A DNA stretch of 64,000 bases from Streptomyces cellostaticus (GTDB lineage: Bacteria; Actinomycetota; Actinomycetes; Streptomycetales; Streptomycetaceae). A program made the position numbers and the translations under genes. Each line of letters starts with the position of its first letter. Within the stretch, counting starts at the first letter, position 1. Shown piece by piece: positions 1-8,575 of the stretch. The DNA lies in NCBI RefSeq assembly GCF_001513965.1, contig NZ_KQ948023.1:186001-250000 (forward strand). Direction: 5' to 3'. Under the pieces are notes generated by a model. It made no database searches. It saw only the letters and a list, made by a program, of their open reading frames with translations, and was not told where the DNA came from.

Positions 1-526
1 GGTAGACGTACCAGGACTTGGCGCCCTGGCCGAGGAGCTGGCCCACCCGGCGGGGCGTGGGGCGCTTCATCCGCGCGTTGATCCAGTGCCCGAAGTGGTC
101 CAGGGACGGTCCGGACATCGACGTGAAGGAGGCGATACGGCCCTCCGTGCGGCCCACCGTGACGAACTCCCAGGACTGCACCGAGCCCCAGTCGTGACCG
201 ACCACGTGCACCGGGTGGTTGGGGCTCACCGTGTCCACGACCGCCAGGAAGTCGTCCGTGAGCTTCGCCAGGGTGAAGCCGCCGCGCAGCGGCTGCGGTG
301 CCGTGGAGCGGCCGTGGCCCCGGACGTCGTACAGGACGACATGAAATCCGCAGCGGTCGGCGAGGCGGGCGGCGACCTCCGACCACACCTCCTTGCTGTC
401 CGGATAGCCGTGCACCAGCACCACCGTCGGCTGCTCCGGATCGCCCAGCTCGGCCACGCACAGCTCGACCCCGCCGGTCCGCACCCAGCGCTCGCGCGCA
501 CCCTTCAGCATCGAAGGTGTCGTCAC
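1..526 (-). CDS. Alpha/beta-fold hydrolase, C-terminus beyond the left edge
   Basis: About 175 N-terminal residues are visible and the frame stays open to the window edge. The oxyanion-hole motif HGYPDS lies near residues 39-44 and the nucleophile elbow GHDWGS near 110-115. Aspartate at the nucleophile position is typical of epoxide-hydrolase and haloalkane-dehalogenase-like members. The GTG start overlaps the stop of the upstream M24 peptidase by 4 nt, so the two are probably translationally coupled; an in-frame ATG lies five codons later. Actinobacterial proteins of this type are often fused to a C-terminal short-chain dehydrogenase domain. I infer that possibility from memory and cannot see it here. 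The substrate is unknown. Confidence 0.85.
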   Translation of the reverse strand, partial: MTTPSMLKGARERWVRTGGVELCVAELGDPEQPTVVLVHGYPDSKEVWSEVAARLADRCGFHVVLYDVRGHGRSTAPQPLRGGFTLAKLTDDFLAVVDTVSPNHPVHVVGHDWGSVQSWEFVTVGRTEGRIASFTSMSGPSLDHFGHWINARMKRPTPRRVGQLLGQGAKSWYVY

Positions 527-1365
527 TTCTCCTCCGCCCAGCGCCGCACGTGCGGCAGATCGTCGTCCAGCCAGAACGCGCTCTGCTCGGGGTCCCGGGA
601 GTCGGTGAGCACCAGGATCTCCTCGAACTTCGCGCCCGTGCCCCGGAAGCCGAGGTGCGGTTCGACCGCCCACAGGCCCGGCTGCGGCGGGTGGTCGGAG
701 AAGCGGTACGGCGACCACAGGGGTGACCAGCCCTCGCGGTGGCCGTGCAGAGCGTCGGCGGCCAGACCCTTCAGGGACTGCGTGCCGAACCCGAACAGGT
801 GAGGTGACCAGCGGCGCTGCTTCACCCGGTCCACCTTGTGGGCGATCACGCCGAAGGGATACGCCCGGTGCCGGTTGGCGTAGCCCTGGCGGACCATGAG
901 GCGGTCCACGTCCTCGTAGATCTCGCGCAACGGGCGCCGCTCGCGCACCTCGCGCAGGATCAGCTCGCGATGCGCCTCCAGGTCGGCCATCAGCCGGTCC
1001 TGCACCGGGTTGACACCGAGCGAGCCCGAGTAGCCGATGTCGGCCGTGTATCCCTCGTAGACCGGGGCCATGTCCAGGATGAACGGCATCCCGGGTTCCA
1101 GGGCGCGGTCGGTCGGGAAGAACTGCAAGGGGATGCGGAAGTCCACGAACGCCGTGCGGTCGCCGAACCAGGCGAAAGGCAGGTGGAACCAGTCCCGCAC
1201 TCCCCGCTCGCGCAGCCACTCGCGCTGCATCCGTGCCGCCTCGCGCTCGGTCACACCCGGCTCGAGGCGTGCCGCGACCGCCTCCGCGCACTCGTAGGCG
1301 AGGCGCTGCACCCGCCTGAACCCCTGCAACTCCGTGGAGAGTTCGCTGCTCACTGCCGTCGTCAT
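523..1365 (-). CDS. M24 family metallopeptidase (Xaa-Pro aminopeptidase-like)
   Basis: This 280-residue cytoplasmic protein has the pita-bread fold of aminopeptidase P and creatinase enzymes. The five expected metal ligands can be placed: D98 and D109 in the LDMAP...TADIG region, H176, E235 (VEPH) and E249 (FEEI). That suggests an active two-metal enzyme, although the creatinase branch of the family has lost metals. I chose the ATG at 1365 because similarity starts there; a GTG 15 codons upstream would add an unconserved leader. It lacks the N-terminal domain of true PepP. It is the first gene of a two-gene unit with the alpha/beta hydrolase and is divergent from the ABC operon. The substrate is not predictable. 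Confidence 0.85.
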   Translation of the reverse strand: MTTAVSSELSTELQGFRRVQRLAYECAEAVAARLEPGVTEREAARMQREWLRERGVRDWFHLPFAWFGDRTAFVDFRIPLQFFPTDRALEPGMPFILDMAPVYEGYTADIGYSGSLGVNPVQDRLMADLEAHRELILREVRERRPLREIYEDVDRLMVRQGYANRHRAYPFGVIAHKVDRVKQRRWSPHLFGFGTQSLKGLAADALHGHREGWSPLWSPYRFSDHPPQPGLWAVEPHLGFRGTGAKFEEILVLTDSRDPEQSAFWLDDDLPHVRRWAEEK

Positions 1366-1403
1366 GCCGCCCCGTCCCGTCGACTGCGGTACGCGTCCGT
1401 AAC

Positions 1404-1470
1404 TTGACACTGGTGAATGTGACAGTTGTTAGAGGCGGCGTCAATAGCCGGGATCAAGGGCTGTGGATAA
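1404..1470. promoter_or_regulatory. Divergent control region with a dyad and one DnaA box
   Basis: Between the M24 gene and the ABC operon, TTGACA at 1404-1409 looks like a -35 element on the plus strand. It sits in an imperfect dyad, TGACAC(N8)GTGACA, at 1405-1424. A perfect DnaA box (TGTGGATAA on the plus strand) lies at 1462-1470. No convincing -10 hexamer could be fixed, so the promoter part is weak. Confidence 0.35.
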
Positions 1471-1581
1471 CTCTCAGGCACTGGATCCCTTAGGGCCTCG
1501 TAATACTCGAGTCTGACGCGAAGACGGCTCTGAGGTCTGACGACCGGCGTGGTCTGGATCACTACCGTCGAAGACGTGACT

Positions 1582-2547
1582 GTGATCGCGACCGAAAGCC
1601 TGAGCAAGCGGTTCACCCGGGTGACCGCGCTCGACCGGCTGTCCGTGGACATCGGACCCGGTGTGACCGGACTCGTCGGAGCCAACGGCGCCGGCAAGTC
1701 CACGCTCATCAAGATCCTGCTGGGTCTGTCCCCCGCCACGGAGGGCCGCGCCGAGGTGCTCGGCCTCGACGTCGCCGCCAAGGGCGCCGCCATCCGTGAG
1801 CGCGTGGGCTACATGCCGGAGCACGACTGCCTGCCGCCCGACGTCTCGGCCACCGAGTTCGTCGTCCACATGGCACGCATGTCCGGCCTGCCGCCCACCG
1901 CCGCGCGCGAGCGCACCGCGGACACCCTGCGCCATGTCGGCCTGTACGAGGAGCGCTACCGCCCCATCGGCGGCTACTCGACCGGCATGAAGCAGCGCGT
2001 GAAGCTCGCCCAGGCCCTGGTGCACGACCCGCAGCTGGTCTTCCTGGACGAGCCGACCAACGGCCTCGACCCGGTCGGCCGCGACGAGATGCTCGGCCTG
2101 ATCCGCCGCATCCACACCGACTTCGGCATCTCGGTCCTGGTCACCTCCCACCTGCTGGGCGAGCTGGAGCGCACCTGCGACCACGTCGTCGTCATCGACG
2201 GCGGCAAGCTGCTGCGCTCCAGCTCCACCACCGACTTCACGCAGACCACGACCACCCTCGCGATCGAGGTCACCGACAGCGACGACCACCCCGACGGCAC
2301 CCGCGCGGTCCGCGACGCGTTCCACGCGCGCGGGGTGGACACCCACGACGAGGGCGGCGGCCTGCCCGGCGCCGGGCACATCCTGCTGCTGACCGCCCCG
2401 GGCGAGGAGACGTACGACCTCGTGCGCGACGTGGTCGCCGACCTGGGCCTCGGCCTGGTGCGCATGGAGCAGCGCCGGCACCACATCTCCGAGGTGTTCA
2501 CCCACAGCGACGAGCAGCGGAAGGAGGCCGTCGGTCATGGCGGTTGA
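1582..2547 (+). CDS. ABC-2 type exporter ATP-binding subunit
   Basis: A 321-residue cytoplasmic ATPase powering an ABC-2 exporter. It has Walker A GANGAGKST (about residues 33-41), signature YSTGMKQR, Walker B LVFLDEPTNGLDP and the switch histidine in VTSHL. The C-terminal 90 residues are an accessory extension. I chose the GTG at 1582 because GAAG at 1570-1573 is well spaced as a ribosome binding site; a GTG at 1576 is also possible. The last codons overlap the permease gene by 11 nt. It heads a four-gene unit with two ATPase/permease pairs. The substrate is unknown; drug, peptide or lipid export are all possible for the family. Confidence 0.92.
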   Translation: MIATESLSKRFTRVTALDRLSVDIGPGVTGLVGANGAGKSTLIKILLGLSPATEGRAEVLGLDVAAKGAAIRERVGYMPEHDCLPPDVSATEFVVHMARMSGLPPTAARERTADTLRHVGLYEERYRPIGGYSTGMKQRVKLAQALVHDPQLVFLDEPTNGLDPVGRDEMLGLIRRIHTDFGISVLVTSHLLGELERTCDHVVVIDGGKLLRSSSTTDFTQTTTTLAIEVTDSDDHPDGTRAVRDAFHARGVDTHDEGGGLPGAGHILLLTAPGEETYDLVRDVVADLGLGLVRMEQRRHHISEVFTHSDEQRKEAVGHGG

Positions 2548-3454
2548 GCAGCCCATGCACACGGCGGTGACGCCCTCCGGCGACCAGACCCGCATCCACG
2601 ACATCGGCTACCGCGGCTACGACGGCCCGCGCCTCGGCCGCGCCTACGCCCGCCGCTCGCTGTACTCGCAGTCCCTGCGCGGCGCCTACGGCCTCGGCCG
2701 CTCGGCGAAGTCCAAGGTGCTGCCGATGCTGCTGTTCGCAGTGATGTGCGTGCCCGCGGCCATCATGGTGGCCGTCGCGGTGGCCACCAAGGCGCACGAA
2801 CTGCCGGTGTCCTACACCCGCTACGCGATCGTCATGCAGGCCGTGATCAGCCTGTACGTGGCCTCGCAGGCACCCCAGTCCGTCTCGCGCGACCTGCGCT
2901 TCAAGACCGTACCGCTGTACTTCTCGCGGCCCATCGAGACCGCCGACTACGTACAGGCGAAGTTCGCGGCGCTGGCCTCGGCCCTGTTCGTCCTCACCGG
3001 CGCCCCGCTGCTCGTGATGTACGCGGGCGCGCTGTTGTCCAAGATGGGCTTCGCCCATCAGACCAAGGAATTCGCCCAGGGACTGGTCTCCGTGGCCCTG
3101 CTCTCGCTGCTGTTCGCCGGCCTCGGCCTGGTCATCGCCGCCGTCACCCCGCGCCGCGGCTTCGGCATCGCCGCCGTGATCGCCGTGATGACCATCTCCT
3201 ACGGTGCTGTCACCACGCTCCAGGCCATCGCCAACGTGCAGAACAGCACCGGTGCCATCCCGTGGATCGGCCTGTTCTCGCCGGTCACGCTCATCGACGG
3301 GGTCCAGTCGGCCTTCCTGGGCGCGACCACCCGCGCCCCCGGCGGGATCGATCCGTCGACCGGACAGGGCATGGTCTACGTCCTGGCCGTCCTGGGACTC
3401 ATCGCCGGCTGCTACGGCCTGCTGATCCGCCGCTACAAGAAGGTGGGCCTGTGA
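2537..3454 (+). CDS. ABC-2 type exporter permease, first pair
   Basis: A 305-residue integral membrane protein with a cytoplasmic N-terminal segment of about 60 residues and roughly six hydrophobic segments from about residue 70 to the C-terminus. This is the usual layout of an ABC-2 membrane subunit. A strong AAGGAGG lies at 2521-2527 before the ATG. It overlaps the upstream ATPase by 11 nt and the downstream ATPase by 4 nt, indicating tight coupling. The N-terminus (HDIGYRGYDGPRLGR) is a conserved actinobacterial motif of this permease group. It presumably pairs with the ATPase at 1582. Confidence 0.9.
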   Translation: MAVEQPMHTAVTPSGDQTRIHDIGYRGYDGPRLGRAYARRSLYSQSLRGAYGLGRSAKSKVLPMLLFAVMCVPAAIMVAVAVATKAHELPVSYTRYAIVMQAVISLYVASQAPQSVSRDLRFKTVPLYFSRPIETADYVQAKFAALASALFVLTGAPLLVMYAGALLSKMGFAHQTKEFAQGLVSVALLSLLFAGLGLVIAAVTPRRGFGIAAVIAVMTISYGAVTTLQAIANVQNSTGAIPWIGLFSPVTLIDGVQSAFLGATTRAPGGIDPSTGQGMVYVLAVLGLIAGCYGLLIRRYKKVGL

Positions 3455-4362
3455 CCACGCTCAACATCGACCACGTCTCCCGCTGGTTCGGCAACGTGGT
3501 CGCCGTCAACGACATCACGATGACCATCGGCCCCGGCGTCACGGGCCTGCTCGGCCCCAACGGCGCCGGAAAGTCCACCCTCATCAACATGATGGGCGGC
3601 TTCCTCGCCCCCTCCACCGGCTCGGTCACCCTGGACGGGCAGCCGGTGTGGCGCAACGAGGCCATCTACCAGCACATCGGCATCGTCCCCGAGCGGGAGG
3701 CGATGTACGACTTCCTCACCGGCCGCGAGTTCGTCGTCGCCAACGCCGAGCTGCACGGCCTGGGCGCCAAGGCGGCCCAAAGGGCCCTCGCCACGGTCGA
3801 GATGGAGTACGCGCAGGACCGGAAGATCTCCACGTACTCCAAGGGCATGCGGCAGCGCGTGAAGATGGCCTCCGCGCTCGTCCACGACCCGTCCCTGCTG
3901 CTGCTCGACGAGCCGTTCAACGGCATGGACCCGCGCCAGCGGATGCAGCTCATGGACCTGCTGCGGCGGATGGGCGACGAGGGCCGCACGGTGCTGTTCT
4001 CCTCGCACATCCTGGAGGAGGTCGAGCAGCTCGCCTGGCACATCGAGGTCGTCGTCGCAGGCAGGCACGCGGCCAGCGGCGACTTCCGCAGGATCCGCCG
4101 CCTGATGACCGACCGCCCGCACCGCTACCTGGTGCGCTCCAGCGACGACCGCGCGCTCGCGGCCGCGCTGATCGCCGACCCGTCGACGTCCGGCATCGAG
4201 GTCGACCACGCCGAGGGCGCGCTGCGCATCCAGGCCGTGGACTTCGGCCGCTTCACCGCCCTGCTGCCCAAGGTCGCACGCGACCACGGCATCCGGCTGC
4301 TCACGGTCTCGCCGTCCGACGAGTCCCTCGAGTCCGTGTTCTCGTACCTGGTCGCGGCGTAG
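3451..4362 (+). CDS. ABC-2 type exporter ATP-binding subunit, second pair
   Basis: A 303-residue ATPase with Walker A GPNGAGKST, signature YSKGMRQR, Walker B LLLLDEPFNGMDP and switch histidine in FSSHI. Its GTG start overlaps the stop of the preceding permease (GTGA). The D-loop reads NGMD rather than the more usual NGLD, which is tolerated. The C-terminal portion after about residue 215 is an accessory domain. Two complete ATPase/permease pairs in one operon suggest a heterotetrameric exporter or two related exporters expressed together; sequence alone does not decide. Confidence 0.92.
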   Translation: MTTLNIDHVSRWFGNVVAVNDITMTIGPGVTGLLGPNGAGKSTLINMMGGFLAPSTGSVTLDGQPVWRNEAIYQHIGIVPEREAMYDFLTGREFVVANAELHGLGAKAAQRALATVEMEYAQDRKISTYSKGMRQRVKMASALVHDPSLLLLDEPFNGMDPRQRMQLMDLLRRMGDEGRTVLFSSHILEEVEQLAWHIEVVVAGRHAASGDFRRIRRLMTDRPHRYLVRSSDDRALAAALIADPSTSGIEVDHAEGALRIQAVDFGRFTALLPKVARDHGIRLLTVSPSDESLESVFSYLVAA

Positions 4363-4372
4363 GAGGCCGAAG

Positions 4373-5092
4373 ATGTACGACCCCACTGTCGCCCGGCTCA
4401 CCTACAGGGCCCTGTTGGGCCGCCGCCGGGCCCTCATCCTCGGGGCGCTGCCCCTGCTGCTGATCGTGCTCTCCGTGGCCGTGCGCGGCCTGACCGGAGC
4501 GGACGACCAGACGGCCGCCGACGTCCTCGGCGGGTTCGCGCTCGCCACCATGGTGCCGATCATCGGCGTCATCGCGGGCACCGGAGCGATCGGGCCGGAG
4601 ATCGACGACGGCTCCGTCGTCTACCTGCTGTCCAAGCCGCTGAAGCGGCCGACGATCATCTTCACCAAGCTGATCGTCGCCGTCGCGGTCACCATGGTGT
4701 TCTCCGCGGTGCCGACCCTGATCGCGGGCCTGATCCTGAACGGCAACGGGCAGCAGGTCGCCGTCGCCTACACGGTGGCCGCGCTGGTGGCCTCCATCGC
4801 GTACTCCGCGCTGTTCCTGCTGCTGGGCACCGTCTCCCGGCACGCCGTGGTCTTCGGGCTGGTCTATGCCCTCGTCTGGGAGGCCCTGTTCGGCTCCCTG
4901 GTGCCCGGCGCGCGCACCCTGAGCGTCCAGCAGTGGTCGCTCGCCGTCGCCCACAAGGTCGCCGGCGGGGATCTGGTGACCTCCGACGTGGGGCTGACGA
5001 CCGCCACGGTGCTGCTGATCGCGGTCACCGTCCTGGCCACCTGGTACGCCGGCCAGAAGCTGCGCGCGCTGACGCTGGCGGGCGAGGAGTAG
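4373..5092 (+). CDS. ABC-2 type exporter permease, second pair
   Basis: A 239-residue membrane protein with about six hydrophobic helices. It starts 10 nt after the second ATPase, with AGGAGG at 4361-4366. A motif near residues 78-90 (GPEIDDGSVVYLL) is typical of ABC-2 permeases that contact the ATPase. It is shorter than the first permease, so the two are not recent duplicates. It is the last gene of the exporter unit. The next gene starts 89 nt later with its own ribosome binding site and may be read through. Confidence 0.9.
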   Translation: MYDPTVARLTYRALLGRRRALILGALPLLLIVLSVAVRGLTGADDQTAADVLGGFALATMVPIIGVIAGTGAIGPEIDDGSVVYLLSKPLKRPTIIFTKLIVAVAVTMVFSAVPTLIAGLILNGNGQQVAVAYTVAALVASIAYSALFLLLGTVSRHAVVFGLVYALVWEALFGSLVPGARTLSVQQWSLAVAHKVAGGDLVTSDVGLTTATVLLIAVTVLATWYAGQKLRALTLAGEE

Positions 5093-5181
5093 GCCCCGAT
5101 CGGTCCCCGGCGGCCTTGACGGGGACTTCACCTCTGTCCCAGCACACTGGGCAAAGCGGATGGACGGCTAGGAGGCCGCAG

Positions 5182-5430
5182 ATGGCGGAGGAGACGCCGC
5201 AGTACGACGCCCGTGGGCGGGCCGACGGTGAGGTCTGGGACGAGCTCGTCCTGGACGAGAGCTTCGTACGGGCCGCCGAGACCTCCGAACCGTCCGCCCG
5301 GGCCCGGATGCTCGCCGCCCGCTGGCGTGCCGAGGAGCCGGAGCCGCAGCCGTGGCGGTCCGACGAGCCGCCCGCGGGCTGGTTCTTCAGCAAGGCACGG
5401 CGCCGCAGGTGGCGCCGTCGGCAGTCGTGA
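5182..5430 (+). CDS. Small conserved actinobacterial protein, function unknown
   Basis: An 82-residue charged protein behind a perfect AGGAGG at 5170-5175. It is acidic in the middle (many Glu/Asp) and ends in a strongly basic tail containing RRRRWRRR. A short central motif, SARARMLAARW, could form a helix. I see no signal peptide, membrane segment or known catalytic motif. The codon bias is typical of a real gene. A hairpin at 5469-5489 closes the unit. Function not recognised. Confidence 0.75.
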   Translation: MAEETPQYDARGRADGEVWDELVLDESFVRAAETSEPSARARMLAARWRAEEPEPQPWRSDEPPAGWFFSKARRRRWRRRQS

Positions 5431-5468
5431 GGGCCAGCGGTTAATTCAGTGGCGCCCAACTCGGTGGT

Positions 5469-5489
5469 GGGGCACATTGGTTGTGCCCC
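5469..5489 (+). terminator. Hairpin after the small conserved gene
   Basis: GGGGCACA at 5469-5476 pairs with TGTGCCCC at 5482-5489 across a 5-nt loop. There is no T-tract, as is common for Streptomyces terminators. It lies 39 nt after the stop codon at 5430. Confidence 0.5.
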
Positions 5490-5537
5490 ATCCGCCGGGA
5501 GTGTCCCGGCGCCGCGCACTGGGAGAGGAGTCGGGCG

Positions 5538-5600
5538 ATGTCCATGCACGGCAGTACGCCCAGCTCCCGACAGGGCAGTCCGCGGCGGGCTCCGGAGTAG
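5538..5600 (+). CDS. Possible 20-residue small ORF upstream of tRNA-Ser
   Basis: ATG at 5538 follows GAGAGGAG (about 5523-5530) with good spacing and reads 20 codons, rich in Ser, Arg and Pro, to TAG at 5600. Only the strong ribosome-binding site supports it; length and composition carry little weight. It may simply be chance sequence in the 250-bp gap before the tRNA gene. Confidence 0.2.
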   Translation: MSMHGSTPSSRQGSPRRAPE

Positions 5601-5683
5601 CCATTACCTCTCCGTGGAGCCGCCGACTGCCCGGGGCGGCCGCTTCGAGCACGCGATGTCGCTCTCGCGTGGGCCGCCCACCC

Positions 5684-5769
<86 letters not shown>

Positions 5770-5851
5770 GAGACGTTCCACTGGGGCTCGGCCGCTCTTT
5801 GCAGGGCTTGGGGTCCGCTGAGAAGGCGCCCGGCGCTGTAGGCCGTGCCCA

Positions 5852-5894
5852 CCCTCCCCCACTCTCGGCTTCGCTCGAGCGGGGGGACCCCCAT
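5852..5894. repeat. Interspersed palindromic Streptomyces repeat, copy 1
   Basis: A 43-bp element: CCCTCCCCCACTCTCGG followed by CTTCGCTCGAGCG and GGGGGACCCCCAT. Its G-rich and C-rich ends can pair, and the core is TTCGCTCGAGCG. A close copy in inverse orientation lies near 37039-37078. Elements like this recur in intergenic DNA of many Streptomyces chromosomes. It lies between tRNA-Ser and the 3' end of the HAD gene and could act as a terminator. Confidence 0.6.
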
Positions 5895-5946
5895 CGCCCT
5901 GCGGAACGACTGCCCACGGCGGTGGCCGCCACTGCGGGGCCCGCGG

Positions 5947-6750
5947 CTAGCCCAGCAACCGCTCCAGTACCACCGCGATGCCGTCCTCCTCGTTCGAGGT
6001 CGTCACCTCGTCTGCCATCGCCCTCAGTTCCTCGTGGGCGTTGGCCATGGCCACGCCGCGGGACGCCCAGGCGAACATCGGGATGTCGTTGGGCATGTCG
6101 CCGAAGGCGATCGTGTCGGCTGCCTTCAGGCCCACGCGGCGGGCCGCCAGGGACAGGCCCGTGGCCTTGGACAGGCCGAGCGGCAGTAGTTCCACGATGC
6201 CCGCGCCCGCCATGGCGACGGTGACGAAGCCTCCGGCCGCCCGGCGGGACGCCTCCGCGAGCTCGTCGTCGCTCAGCGTCGGGTGCTGTATGTAGATCTT
6301 GTTCAGCGGGGCGGTCCAGAGGTCGGACGCGTCCGTGAAGGGGGTCGCGGGGAGCGTGCCCGTGGTCGCGTAACCCGGTCCCACCAGCACCTCGCCGTCC
6401 AGGCCGTCCCGGCTCGCCGCCAGGTACAGCGGGCCCACCTCGGCCTCGATCTTCGCCAGGGCCACGCCCGCCAGCTGCCGGTCCAGGGTCACGGACGTCA
6501 GCAGGCGGTGCCGCCCGGCGTCGTACACCTGTGCGCCCTGGCCGCAGACGGCGAGACCGTCGTAGCCGAGATCGTCGAGGATGTGCCGGGTCCAGGGGAC
6601 CGCGCGGCCGGTGACGACGATGTGCGCGGCGCCCGCCGCGGTGGCCGCGGCGAGCGCTTCACGGGTGCGCTGCGAGATCGACTCGTCGGAGCGCAGGAGC
6701 GTTCCGTCGAGGTCGGTGGCGATGAGGCGGAACGGGAATCCGGCGCTCAC
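5947..6750 (-). CDS. Cof-type HAD-IIB phosphatase
   Basis: A 267-residue cytoplasmic HAD phosphatase. Motif I is DLDGTLL (about residues 13-19), giving the nucleophile Asp and the acid Asp two residues on. Motif II is in VVTGR, and the C-terminal motif IV is FGDMPNDIPMF. Cof-type enzymes dephosphorylate sugar phosphates, flavin precursors or PLP; the substrate is not predictable here. The GTG start overlaps the serS stop codon by 4 nt (GTGA), so expression is probably coupled to serS. Longer upstream readings lie inside serS and are rejected. Confidence 0.92.
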   Translation of the reverse strand: MSAGFPFRLIATDLDGTLLRSDESISQRTREALAAATAAGAAHIVVTGRAVPWTRHILDDLGYDGLAVCGQGAQVYDAGRHRLLTSVTLDRQLAGVALAKIEAEVGPLYLAASRDGLDGEVLVGPGYATTGTLPATPFTDASDLWTAPLNKIYIQHPTLSDDELAEASRRAAGGFVTVAMAGAGIVELLPLGLSKATGLSLAARRVGLKAADTIAFGDMPNDIPMFAWASRGVAMANAHEELRAMADEVTTSNEEDGIAVVLERLLG

Positions 6751-8024
6751 TTGGCGACCGGCTCCAGGACCTCCCGGCCGCCCAGGTACGGGCGCAGCAC
6801 CTTGGGCACGTACACCGAACCATCGGCCTGCTGGTGGTTCTCCAGGATCGCCACGATCGTGCGCGGTACGGCGCACAGGGTGCCGTTGAGCGTGGCCAGC
6901 GGGCGGACCTGCTTGCCCTCGCGGACGCGGATCGACAGACGGCGGGACTGGAACTCGGTGCAGTCCGAGGTCGAGGTCAGCTCGCGGTACTTGCCCTGGG
7001 TCGGGACCCACGCCTCACAGTCGAACTTGCGGGAGGCCGAGGCGCCGAGGTCGGCGGAGGCGACGTCGATGACGCGGAACGGCAGCTCCAGCGAGGTCAG
7101 CCACTGCTTCTCCCACTCCAGCAGGCGCTTGTGCTCCTCCTGCGAGTCCTCGGGAGTGACGTACGAGAACATCTCGACCTTGTCGAACTGGTGCACGCGG
7201 AAGATGCCCCGCGTGTCCTTGCCGTGCGAGCCGGCCTCGCGGCGGAAGCACGGGGAGAAGCCCGCGTAGCGCAGCGGCAGCTTGTCGGCGTCGATGATCT
7301 CGTCCATGTGGTACGCCGCCAGCGGGACCTCGGACGTGCCGACCAGGTACAGGTCGTCCTTGTCGAGGTGGTAGACGTCCTGGGCCGCCTGGCCGAGGAA
7401 GCCGGTGCCGGCCATGGACTGCGGGCGGACCAGCGCCGGGGTGAGCATCGGTGTGAAGCCGGCCGCGGTGGCCTGCGCGATCGCCGCGTTCACCAGGGCC
7501 AGCTCCAGGAGGGCGCCGACGCCGGTGAGGAAGTAGAAGCGGGAGCCGGAGACCTTGGCGCCGCGCTCGACGTCGATCGCGCCGAGAAGCTGGCCCAGCT
7601 CCAGGTGGTCCTTGGGCTCGAAGCCCTCGGCACCGAAGTCACGGATGGTGCCGTGCGTCTCCAGCGTGACGAAGTCCTCCTCGCCGCCGACGGGCACGTC
7701 GGGGTGGACGAGGTTGCCGAGCCGCTGGAGCAGCTCCTGGGTCTCGGTGTCGGCGGCGTCGCGCTCGGCGTCGGCGGTCTTGACGTCGGCCTTCAGCTGC
7801 TCCGCGCGCTTGAGCAGCTCGGCCTTCTCGTCGGCGGTGGCCTTGGGGATCAGCTTGCCGAGCTGCTTCTGCTCGGCGCGCAGCTCGTCGAAGCGGACGC
7901 CGGAGGACCTGCGCCGCTCGTCGGCAGACAGGAGAGCGTCGACGAGCGCGACGTCCTCTCCACGGGCGCGCTGGGAGGCGCGCACACGGTCGGGGTCCTC
8001 ACGGAGCAGGCGAAGGTCAATCAC
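6747..8024 (-). CDS. serS: Seryl-tRNA synthetase
   Basis: A 425-residue class II aminoacyl-tRNA synthetase that charges tRNA-Ser. Residues about 1-105 form the antiparallel coiled-coil tRNA-binding arm, rich in Lys/Glu/Ala. The catalytic core carries motif 2 (FRREAGSHGKDTRG) and motif 3 (GTLCAVPRTIVAILE). The GTG at 8024 (MIDLRLLREDPDRV) is the standard family start and gives normal length. It is followed by the overlapping HAD gene. No T-box leader is visible upstream. Three tRNA-Ser genes lie in the same window. Confidence 0.97.
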   Translation of the reverse strand: MIDLRLLREDPDRVRASQRARGEDVALVDALLSADERRRSSGVRFDELRAEQKQLGKLIPKATADEKAELLKRAEQLKADVKTADAERDAADTETQELLQRLGNLVHPDVPVGGEEDFVTLETHGTIRDFGAEGFEPKDHLELGQLLGAIDVERGAKVSGSRFYFLTGVGALLELALVNAAIAQATAAGFTPMLTPALVRPQSMAGTGFLGQAAQDVYHLDKDDLYLVGTSEVPLAAYHMDEIIDADKLPLRYAGFSPCFRREAGSHGKDTRGIFRVHQFDKVEMFSYVTPEDSQEEHKRLLEWEKQWLTSLELPFRVIDVASADLGASASRKFDCEAWVPTQGKYRELTSTSDCTEFQSRRLSIRVREGKQVRPLATLNGTLCAVPRTIVAILENHQQADGSVYVPKVLRPYLGGREVLEPVAK

Positions 8025-8575
8025 GTGGCCAAGGCTACCGGTGCGAGCTCGCAGGCCACGACTCACTATTGCGACTCATGCCTTACGTGCCGTTATGGGT
8101 TAATTGCGCAGTGTGTCGGAGTCGGTCAATAAACCCGTCTCATTCCCTGGAACGTAGCAGTCGATGAACGCCTGGTTGACCGGATTTCCTTGTGGAGAGC
8201 GGCACTTGGGGATGCCGTTGTCCACAGGAATCCATGCCTCGGGAAGAGTTATCCACAGGCTGTGCGGAAAGTCTGTGGACTTCGGAATTGATCACTCCGG
8301 AACTGTCGACCGGACTGAAGAATTCCCGGTTCAAGCAGGGGTGACACCCGCTTTCGGGTGGAAAAAGGTCGCTCCAAAAGATGAACCAAAGGAAACGGGT
8401 GGACGAAGGGTGACTTGCGGGACGGCGACCCCAACAGGGACGTCCAGGGCGATTTGTCGACTGGGTCGCCGACCTCTGTCGACTTGTCCCCAGGTCGAGA
8501 AGCGGACCTGTGGATAACTTCTGTGGATAACGAAGATATGCAGGTAGGACTGGCCGGAAGCAGTCTACGACCGCG
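8025..8575. promoter_or_regulatory. serS-pheA intergenic region with a DnaA-box cluster
   Basis: This 551-bp gene-free gap is locally less GC-rich than its surroundings. It contains four perfect TTRTCCACA boxes: 8218-8226 (+, TTGTCCACA), 8249-8257 (+, TTATCCACA), 8509-8517 and 8522-8530 (both -, reading TGTGGATAA). Single-mismatch boxes are at 8274-8282 and 8484-8492, and a weaker one at 8191-8199. The two at the pheA end are tandem, 13 bp apart. DnaA is the replication initiator; a cluster away from dnaA suggests a titration site or DnaA-controlled promoters. The serS promoter must also lie here. Confidence 0.75.

Noticed and set aside
8025..8575. T-box or other riboswitch upstream of serS
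   Set aside because: No T-box consensus or specifier-loop arrangement was found on the minus strand; the conserved elements are DnaA boxes.
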